10,803 nt of DNA from assembly GCA_050259035.1 (NCBI GenBank), contig JBLMZW010000206.1, forward strand, positions 1 through 10,803. Direction: 5' to 3'. Positions 5,217 to 10,803 of the stretch are shown here, one piece after another; the first letter of the stretch is position 1, and the number at the start of each line of letters is the position of its first letter. The notes under the pieces were generated by a model. It did no database searches, had not been told where the DNA came from, and worked only from the letters and a program-made list of their open reading frames with translations. The DNA comes from JBLMZW01 sp050259035. Lineage in GTDB: Bacteria > Bacillota > Syntrophomonadia > Syntrophomonadales > DTU052. The translations under genes were made by a program, and so were the position numbers.

Positions 5217-7928
5217 ATGAAAAACCTGTTGTCTCAGCTGGTTAAATTCGGAATGATCGGAGTTGTTGACACCCTGATTGACTACGGGGTGTTTAATCTG
5301 CTGGTTGTCTTTTCCGGGGTACATAGTCCCCTGATGGTTGCCCTTTTTAACTGTTTTTCGGTTATCCTGGCCAATACTAATAGCTATTTCATGAATAGAT
5401 ATTGGACTTTCGAAGTCCGATCTGGCAGTGAAAAGCAGCATGTCTCGCGCTTTATCGTGGCAACCGGTCTAGGAATAGCTATTAACACTGTTGTTATAAC
5501 CCTGGTTTCGAATTTAACCGTATTTACGCCCCTGCCTGCCATTTTAATATTGAATGGAGGCAAAATGGCCGGTGGGCTGCTGGCTTCCCTTTTCAAGTTC
5601 ATAAGCTATAGAAATTGGGTGTTTAAGTACCGCGAACCAATAGTCCCATTCAGCCCGGAAGACCATCATACCGGTCTGTTCAGTGTGATAATACCAGCCT
5701 ATAATGAGGAAAAACGACTGCCTGCCAGGATTGAAGATCTCGCTCGTTCTCTTCCCTCTTTATTCCCGGTAGAACTGATAGTAGTTGATGACGGCAGTAC
5801 CGATGGTACCCCGAAAATATTACAGGAGATGATATATAAATACCCAGTGCTTCGCTGCTGCAGCGGCCCCCATCAGGGCAAAGGCGGAGCGGTACGTCAG
5901 GGTATGCAAACAGCCCGGGGGGAGTTCTTAATTTTTACCGATGCTGATCATAGTTTTACTGCCAGCCATATTGCGGCAGTGGCGTCAGAACTTGCTCTGG
6001 GAAGGTCTGTAGTTATCGGGGCCCGAGGAACAGATAATAGGCCGCGCGCGGCCGGGGAATCGGCCTGGCGTACATGGTGTGGCCGGGTATTTAACCTGTT
6101 GGTTCAAGCTCTGGTTATACCGGGCATAAAGGACAGCCAGTGCGGTCTGAAAGGTTTCAATCGTGAAGTAATCCCCGATTTATTTGGGCGACAGATGCTC
6201 ACCGGATTTGCCTTTGATGTAGAACTTCTGGCATTGGCTCGACAACTTAATTTTGAGATTGCCGAAATTCCGGTCATGATTGAGGATTGTCCAGGTTCCC
6301 GGGTTAGCCGGATTATTACACCACTGCAAATGGGTTGGGACCTTGTGCGGCTGAAACTGGCCTTGCTATTCAATATCTACGGGTTTCCCCGGGATTACCA
6401 GTGGGTTCGCCAGGTTGGCTTTGTCTTGGCGCTTTTCCTATTGGCCCTCGCGGTGCGTTTGCCCTGGCTATGGGAAGTCCCCCGTTTCATTGATGAATTA
6501 AAGGAAGTCAACCTTGCCTACCTGATCTATGCCGGTCAGGCCTTACCGCTTCACAATGTAGCTCATGACATTGGAGCCCTTCACAACTATATCCTGGCCG
6601 GATGGTTTAAGATTTTAGGGCCCAATATCTACTGGCCCCGGCTTTATGTTGTTCTGACTTCAGCACTGAGCGTTGTTCTTACCTTCTATATAGGCCGACA
6701 ACTATTCGGCCAGGCAGTCGGCATAGTTGCTGCCGGCCTGCTCTTAACCAACGGGATGAATATGCTGGTTAGCCATATGGCCTGGTCCAACAGTACTACT
6801 CCATTGTTCTTCCTGTTGGCTTTATCCGCCACCATAACCGCCGAACAAAAGTCCAGCGGGAAATGGCTTGTCATCGCGGGCTTTTTATGGGCTCTAGCGC
6901 TGCAGACCCATTCTTCAGTTATAATCTACGTCCTGGCTATGACCGGCTACGTTTTACGCCCCTCCTTTCGAAAACTAGGAATCCCAATCAAATTCTATGC
7001 CCTGGCAGTTCTGGCATTTATGGTGGGCTATAGCAATATGATTTACTATAATATTGTCTCCCGGGGAGGCAGCTTCCGTTGGGTCGGGGTAAAGAATTAT
7101 GCCCTGGAGACTCAGCCCGGCATAACTTCCTACTTTCAGAACCTCGAAGGCATGATGGTGGAACTGGTACGTTCAGTTGGCTCAGCATATCAAAACACCG
7201 AACATTTTCTCAGTAATCTTTCGAACCCTTTATTCTTACTTTCCATGTTTCTCATTCTAATTGGCGGCTACCTCGCAATTAAAAAGAGAAATACCATCCT
7301 GCTCTGGATCATCGCTTCCGGATTTATAGTTATACCCTGGATTAACCACCGCTACGTGTTTTTCTTGGCTACTCGCTATATAATGCCGGAAATAATATGT
7401 ACCCTTTTGTTGGTGGCATTAGGACTGGTTACAATCTATCAATACCTTAATTACCGGTGGAATTGGAGCATGGGACTGCCGGTCGCTTTGACAGGCTTCA
7501 TCATCGCAATCGGATTGCAGGTTATCCCTTATTACAACTATTGTTCTGGGCTGGATGGAACCAATGCTTCGAACCGGATGACCCTCAGCATTATTGAAAA
7601 GATTGATCACCTATCAAACCAAAAGACTCTGGTACTTATTGACCGGCAGTTGCCGATTGAGAATTCTCCCCTCCCCTACGTTTTCACCCTGCGTCATCAT
7701 GCATACCAGTTATTTAATGAAACCCAAACCGTACTGGATGAAAAACACCCGGGCCAAAACCTGGTTGCCATTGTTACTGAAAAGAACTACTTAAGACTAA
7801 AGAGCAAAGTTCAACCCGGCCAGGTTGAGCAATTTTCCTGTAAAATAACCATACCCGCTGCCACATCCCAGAAGCGTACCATCTACCTAGTCCGAATACC
7901 GGAGCCAGCTGTGGCAGCATCCCCTTGA
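5217..7928 (+). CDS. Three-domain membrane glycosyltransferase: GtrA + GT2 polyprenyl-phosphate sugar synthase + PMT/ArnT-like GT-C
   Basis: Three modules are in one 903-residue chain. Residues 5-137 are a GtrA domain: four membrane segments with the paired motifs SYFMNRYWTF and FISYRNWVF. Residues 154-385 are a DPM1/Alg5-like GT2 domain: VIIPAYNEE (157-165), VVDDGSTDG (Asp191-Asp192), HQGKGGAVRQG, FTDADHSF (DxD at 242-244) and DSQCGLKGF (306-314). From about 400, a hydrophobic GT-C domain follows, with RLPWLWEVPRFIDE (Asp426-Glu427 in the first outer loop, the PMT/ArnT acidic site), then HDIGALHNY and about ten further segments. A soluble C-terminal domain of roughly 115 residues is predicted to lie outside. 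The likely job is to charge polyprenyl phosphate with a sugar inside, flip it, and transfer it to a protein, polymer or lipid outside. The start has only a weak ribosome binding site (GGTGTGG). The gene is monocistronic and convergent with the next. Domain calls are firm; sugar and acceptor are unknown. Confidence 0.9.
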   Translation: MKNLLSQLVKFGMIGVVDTLIDYGVFNLLVVFSGVHSPLMVALFNCFSVILANTNSYFMNRYWTFEVRSGSEKQHVSRFIVATGLGIAINTVVITLVSNLTVFTPLPAILILNGGKMAGGLLASLFKFISYRNWVFKYREPIVPFSPEDHHTGLFSVIIPAYNEEKRLPARIEDLARSLPSLFPVELIVVDDGSTDGTPKILQEMIYKYPVLRCCSGPHQGKGGAVRQGMQTARGEFLIFTDADHSFTASHIAAVASELALGRSVVIGARGTDNRPRAAGESAWRTWCGRVFNLLVQALVIPGIKDSQCGLKGFNREVIPDLFGRQMLTGFAFDVELLALARQLNFEIAEIPVMIEDCPGSRVSRIITPLQMGWDLVRLKLALLFNIYGFPRDYQWVRQVGFVLALFLLALAVRLPWLWEVPRFIDELKEVNLAYLIYAGQALPLHNVAHDIGALHNYILAGWFKILGPNIYWPRLYVVLTSALSVVLTFYIGRQLFGQAVGIVAAGLLLTNGMNMLVSHMAWSNSTTPLFFLLALSATITAEQKSSGKWLVIAGFLWALALQTHSSVIIYVLAMTGYVLRPSFRKLGIPIKFYALAVLAFMVGYSNMIYYNIVSRGGSFRWVGVKNYALETQPGITSYFQNLEGMMVELVRSVGSAYQNTEHFLSNLSNPLFLLSMFLILIGGYLAIKKRNTILLWIIASGFIVIPWINHRYVFFLATRYIMPEIICTLLLVALGLVTIYQYLNYRWNWSMGLPVALTGFIIAIGLQVIPYYNYCSGLDGTNASNRMTLSIIEKIDHLSNQKTLVLIDRQLPIENSPLPYVFTLRHHAYQLFNETQTVLDEKHPGQNLVAIVTEKNYLRLKSKVQPGQVEQFSCKITIPAATSQKRTIYLVRIPEPAVAASP

Positions 7929-7964
7929 ACACAAAAGTAAAGGGTGGCCTTCGGTGACCACCCT
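7929..7964 (-). terminator. Terminator of the WYL/membrane protein unit, between convergent genes
   Basis: AGGGTGG (7941-7947) and CCACCCT (7958-7964) form a 7-base stem with a loop containing TTCG. On the minus strand the stem is followed by TTTACTTTTGTGTT, a usable U-rich tail. The plus strand has no T run, so termination of the glycosyltransferase gene here would be weak. Confidence 0.65.
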
Positions 7965-7992
7965 ACGAGTCTAATAAAGTTGAAGAATATTT

Positions 7993-8622
7993 TTATATCC
8001 AGTGCAGGATTCCCGCAAAAACGATTAATGCTGCTGCATTAAAGGCCAGTAAGGATCCGATGAATATTTTCTGGGTACGGGGTTTCCAGTCATGCCCATA
8101 ACAAGCGGCAGCGAAGAAGGGAATATATACGGTTATAAACACAGGCAGAGCTCCCCACCAGTGATGAACCCAGACAAAGACAGGGGTCTTAACCAAAAAG
8201 ATTTCAATGATTGCAGCCAGAGCTGCGTTTACTAGGGTGAAGATAAGACGATTGCTAATGCCCATGATTTTTTGAGCCGGATCCTTAGGCATCATTTTAC
8301 AGGCCACCAATCCAGCTATGGCGAACATCAGGTTAATTTCGATTCCCACCCCTACCAGCAGTGAAAAGGCGGTCCCTGTCGGCACCGTCCACAAAGCGTG
8401 ACCGGAAAAATGCTGAATCAAAGCATTTATAATTTCTACAAACCAATGAACCATATATAGAGCCAACCCTCCGGCTATGACACGATAATTATTCTTTTCA
8501 AGTTCATTGGCATAAACATAGAGAACTAGCATAAATAACGGTATAACATACCACTGAAAATTGGCACCGCTTCTTAATATACTAAGGGCTTGTTGAGTTG
8601 CCTCGGGATTATGTAAAACCAT
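7993..8622 (-). CDS. Six-segment membrane protein of unknown function
   Basis: I do not recognise this 209-residue protein. Hydrophobic stretches at about 23-39, 48-70, 88-107, 124-145, 155-173 and 187-206 predict six membrane helices with short loops and no signal peptide. Charged and metal-capable residues recur within or next to the helices: HWFVEIINALIQH (59-71), GIEIN (93-97), NAALAAIIE (132-140), WVHHWWG (151-157) and CYGHDW (174-179). Buried Glu and His at regular helix positions suggest a functional site such as metal or cofactor binding or proton handling, but this is inference. The ATG follows AAAGGAG (8630-8636) at 7 bases. It lies 35 bases after the WYL regulator on the same strand, with a hairpin between them and a terminator after it, so the two probably form an operon in which the regulator senses or controls this protein's activity. 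Confidence 0.8.
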   Translation of the reverse strand: MVLHNPEATQQALSILRSGANFQWYVIPLFMLVLYVYANELEKNNYRVIAGGLALYMVHWFVEIINALIQHFSGHALWTVPTGTAFSLLVGVGIEINLMFAIAGLVACKMMPKDPAQKIMGISNRLIFTLVNAALAAIIEIFLVKTPVFVWVHHWWGALPVFITVYIPFFAAACYGHDWKPRTQKIFIGSLLAFNAAALIVFAGILHWI

Positions 8623-8638
8623 TTGCCCACTCCTTTCA

Positions 8639-8661
8639 GTAGCTGACCTGCATCAGTCTAC
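8639..8661 (-). other. Intercistronic hairpin over the WYL stop codon
   Basis: On the minus strand GTAG-A-CTGA and TCAG-CTAC form an 8-base stem with one bulged A and a 6-base loop. It overlaps the regulator's TAG stop (8658-8660) and ends 2 bases before the AAAGGAG of the membrane protein gene. There is no T run, so it is more likely to affect translation or message stability than to terminate. Confidence 0.45.
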
Positions 8662-10016
8662 TTATCTTTATACTTTTTTATTATTTGCTCTGCGGACTTT
8701 CTTACTTCCGTTCTCAGGCTTTTCGGCTTTAGCACCTCTACTTCTGCACCCCATTGCATAATCCAGGTTTTCATTTCTACCAGGCCGCAAACGTTATATT
8801 CCACAATCAAAGACCCGTCTTGTCCCTCATCTGCAATCGTCTGAGAGCGATGATATTTAAGATTTTTTACCCGGCGGGCCACCTCCGGCGAGAATTTTAG
8901 AACAACTTTTTGAACCCTATCGTTAGTATATATCCCCCAACTATCTCCCAGATACTTTTCTAATGAAAACTCTTTCGGATAATCAAATCTTTCTGTCTCA
9001 CGGGGTATAGCCATTTCGATCTGATCCACACGAAAAGCCTTGGGTTCACTTGTCTTGTGTTCCCTGGCAACCAAATACCAGACCCCCCGTTTGCACATCA
9101 TCCCCAGGGGTTGAACCACCCGGCTGGATGTATCGCCGCTTACTTTTACATATTCTATCTTCACCGCAAAACTTTCTACAATAGCTTTCACCATGGTTCC
9201 AACCTTGTTGCCGTATTTTTGGGGGTCAGCCAGAGTATCTGCATTAATCATAAACCTTTTGCTTAGCTGATCTGAATTCTTGACCCGCCCTTTAAAAAAA
9301 GCCTTGGTAATCTCCTTTCGGGCTAAATCGGTTGGGTTACCTAAAACCGTATCTCGGAAAACCATCATTCCAATATATACTGCGGCAGCACTCTCCAACT
9401 CCAGTTTGGGAAGATAAGCTTCCGCCAAACAATATCGTGTGCTGCCCGTAGAAGGCCGATTAATTCCAATTTCCATTCGTTCGAGTTCGTCGAGATCCCG
9501 GTATATCATTCTTTTCCAAGCTCCAAGTTTTTTGGTCTCTCGGGTAATGTGTTCATATTTCTTTATTAGTTGCTCCAGAGTAACCCCACCATCAGGAATA
9601 GCATTATGTAGGAATTGATAAAGATAAAGAAGTCGCTCGGCTGGTTTAACTTCTCCCTTCGTTTTGCCTTTGAGAGAATCAACATATTTCTCGATATCTT
9701 TGATCGACAGGGGTTTTCCCTTGTCCTTTATGCTAAAACTACTACCGTTGAAAATATCGGTATCATCCTTCATCCCGGTTAAAAGTCGTAGAACTGAATT
9801 CTTATTTATCCCGATATTAGCTGCCAGATCATCTAATTCGCAACCGGGATTTCGCTTAATATACTCCCGAATTCGGGTACTGTTTTCCGTAATTTTAGTC
9901 GCCATATTCTGAATATCTGCCAACCCGACACCCCCTTTTAGATCATTAAAGCCAATACCCTTTATGTGGAAACTATTTCTACTAAATATTTGCATTTCCT
10001 TCTGTTTTTTAGCCAA
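8658..10016 (-). CDS. WYL-domain transcriptional regulator with two N-terminal HTH segments (start uncertain)
   Basis: This is a DNA-binding regulator of the YafY/PafBC-like WYL class, in which the WYL domain is thought to sense a ligand, often nucleic acid. In the 452-residue reading, residues 44-80 form a first HTH (CELDDLAANIGINKNSVLRL). Residues 125-195 form a second HTH/wing (ERLLYLYQFL to WKRMIYRDLDELE), and 275-345 form the WYL domain (GVWYLVAREH, FRVDQI). Residues 367-447 form the WCX C-terminal domain. The outermost start is TTG with no ribosome binding site before it. A better start is TTG at 9923 (codon 32), preceded by AAGGGGG at 9931-9938 with 7-base spacing, giving about 421 residues; ATG at 9905 is a third option. 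The open frame continues upstream to a stop near 10086. The gene precedes the membrane protein by 35 bases and probably autoregulates that operon. Family confident; target and ligand unknown. Confidence 0.9.
   Translation of the reverse strand: MAKKQKEMQIFSRNSFHIKGIGFNDLKGGVGLADIQNMATKITENSTRIREYIKRNPGCELDDLAANIGINKNSVLRLLTGMKDDTDIFNGSSFSIKDKGKPLSIKDIEKYVDSLKGKTKGEVKPAERLLYLYQFLHNAIPDGGVTLEQLIKKYEHITRETKKLGAWKRMIYRDLDELERMEIGINRPSTGSTRYCLAEAYLPKLELESAAAVYIGMMVFRDTVLGNPTDLARKEITKAFFKGRVKNSDQLSKRFMINADTLADPQKYGNKVGTMVKAIVESFAVKIEYVKVSGDTSSRVVQPLGMMCKRGVWYLVAREHKTSEPKAFRVDQIEMAIPRETERFDYPKEFSLEKYLGDSWGIYTNDRVQKVVLKFSPEVARRVKNLKYHRSQTIADEGQDGSLIVEYNVCGLVEMKTWIMQWGAEVEVLKPKSLRTEVRKSAEQIIKKYKDK
9931..9938 (-). 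promoter_or_regulatory. Ribosome binding site that favours the TTG start at 9923
   Basis: On the minus strand AAGGGGG lies 7 bases before TTG (9923-9921). Neither the outer TTG (10016) nor the ATG at 9995 has a well-spaced purine-rich site: the latter has AGAAGGA only two bases ahead. This site is the main argument for a shorter protein. Confidence 0.5.
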
Positions 10017-10101
10017 AGACCACGGGGGAGCCCTTGAGATTTCATAACGGCAGGCAAGAAGAAATGTCCTTTTTATAGAAAAGCCTTACCCAATTAGGCG
10101 A

Positions 10102-10116
10102 AAGTCAATATGACTT
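10102..10116. repeat. Short palindrome over the end of the membrane-anchored protein gene
   Basis: AAGTCA (10102-10107) and TGACTT (10111-10116) are perfect arms with an ATA loop, and they cover the minus-strand stop codon (10105-10107). A second weak stem, GCCT/AGGC (10083-10099 region), follows with TTTTC beyond it on the minus strand. Together they may form a modest terminator for the upstream pair of genes. Confidence 0.35.
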
Positions 10117-10638
10117 AGTTTTACTATAGCCAAGAGTTAATGAATTGTTATTTTTATAGCTAAAATATAAAATATTAAATCTGGTTGAATAAAATAATCC
10201 AATCAGTTGTCTATCACTGTAATTATCTCTTTTAATTATCAGGGATCTGTTAAACACTTTGGTTTTAGTTGGATTTAATCTCATGATGCTCTCTGACGGA
10301 GCATCGGTTGTATCGTACCAAAGCACTTTTTCTTTTAACTTGGGAGGTATTAGAGGATTTATTCTTATACGGTATAGGCTGTAGTTAGAAGTGTTTCTTG
10401 TTTCGATATCAAAGGTAATATACACAAATTTTGTAGGGTTATGCTCAATAATTTCTCTGGACTTTGCATCTATGCTGCCGCTTAACGGAAGATCTATCTC
10501 ATTAATTCTGATATTGGCAACATGCGCATCAACGAAGTTTCGAGATATACCTCTGTAAAAGGCAACTACTATTATCATAGTTATCAATATACCGATTACC
10601 TTTAAGAGCCTATTTTTACTTAAACGCAATCTGACCAC
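10105..10638 (-). CDS. Membrane-anchored extracytoplasmic protein of unknown function
   Basis: I do not recognise this 177-residue protein. A basic N terminus (RLRLSKNR) is followed by one hydrophobic segment at about 12-27, predicting an uncleaved anchor. The remaining 150 residues are predicted outside the cell. This part is rich in alternating hydrophobic residues (FVYITFDIET, RIRINPLI, RSLIIKRDNY, FNILYFSY), as in small beta-sandwich domains, and has no Cys or obvious catalytic motif. The outermost start is GTG (10638), but its G is part of the ribosome binding site AGGTAGGAG (10638-10646). TTG at codon 4 (10629) has the proper 8-base spacing and is the better start. That site also contains the stop codon of the upstream gene, so translation of the two is probably coupled. 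The function may relate to the amidase-like neighbour, by context only. The base composition looks more AT-rich than its neighbours. Confidence 0.7.
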   Translation of the reverse strand: MVRLRLSKNRLLKVIGILITMIIVVAFYRGISRNFVDAHVANIRINEIDLPLSGSIDAKSREIIEHNPTKFVYITFDIETRNTSNYSLYRIRINPLIPPKLKEKVLWYDTTDAPSESIMRLNPTKTKVFNRSLIIKRDNYSDRQLIGLFYSTRFNILYFSYKNNNSLTLGYSKTKSY

Positions 10639-10640
10639 TC

Positions 10641-10802
10641 CTACCTGGCATCGTCTTTTATCCTAACAATTTTTAACTGCTCCCCATTTAATCCTAGAAT
10701 CAACTGATTAACCCTATCGTTACAATGACCAGAGTATTTGATAAATCCATCTTTAGATATTCCTGTTATTATAGTCGAGTGATGAACTCCATTTTCGTCA
10801 TC
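10641..10802 (-). CDS. Partial gene: C-terminal end of a probable amidase-like (Amidase_6 type) protein
   Basis: An open minus-strand frame of 53 codons enters from the right edge and stops with TAG at 10641-10643. The visible residues include DDENGVHHSTIITGISKDG followed by YSGHCNDRVNQ. The pattern of a His-containing strand (HHSTIITG), a short turn, then a GH(T/C)ND-R-N motif resembles the C-terminal half of the putative amidase domain (Amidase_6, papain-like Cys/His fold) found in secreted Gram-positive proteins; I recall that pattern rather than having matched it. If so, one of the paired His is the catalytic His, and the Cys would lie outside the window. The stop codon is inside the ribosome binding site of the next gene, so the two form an operon. 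Confidence 0.5.
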   Translation of the reverse strand, partial: DDENGVHHSTIITGISKDGFIKYSGHCNDRVNQLILGLNGEQLKIVRIKDDAR

Positions 10803-10803
10803 T

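Overview
The window reads as chromosomal DNA from a low-to-mid GC Gram-positive bacterium, most likely an anaerobic member of the Bacillota (Clostridia). This is inferred from purine-rich Shine-Dalgarno sites of the AGGAGG type, TTG and GTG starts, many intrinsic terminators, and the gene families present. No rRNA, tRNA, CRISPR array, transposase or phage gene was seen. The region looks like ordinary chromosome made of small, mostly independent transcription units.

Layout, left to right. A bidirectional terminator (about 69-101) closes a minus-strand SRAP/YedK abasic-site shield gene (193-879). A 435-base divergent intergenic region follows. It carries a good plus-strand promoter and a long leader that looks structured and switch-like, leading to a GapN-like aldehyde dehydrogenase (1315-2931). 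Next come a terminator, a second terminator-like hairpin that abuts a ribosome binding site, and a small GIY-YIG nuclease-like gene (3108-3368). A 358-base spacer with inverted repeats and an orphan ribosome binding site precedes a Rhesus-type ammonium/ammonia channel (3727-4941), which ends in a strong terminator. A 903-residue membrane protein (5217-7928) then joins a GtrA domain, a GT2 polyprenyl-phosphate sugar synthase and a PMT/ArnT-like GT-C transferase in one chain.

The last third is on the minus strand. A WYL-domain regulator (8658-10016, true start probably 9923) is followed 35 bases later by a six-segment membrane protein of unknown function (7993-8622), which ends at a terminator at 7941-7964. 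Upstream of these, a separate minus-strand pair enters from the right edge. It consists of the C-terminal end of a probable amidase-like protein (10641-10802) and a translationally coupled membrane-anchored protein of unknown function (10105-10638).

Functional links. The SRAP and GIY-YIG genes point to DNA maintenance but are not adjacent. GapN would make NADPH at the glyceraldehyde-3-phosphate step. The Rh channel would move NH3 or a related gas without a GlnK partner nearby. The fused glycosyltransferase looks able to make a lipid-linked sugar, flip it and transfer it outside the cell in one polypeptide. The least explained unit is the WYL regulator plus its polytopic membrane partner.
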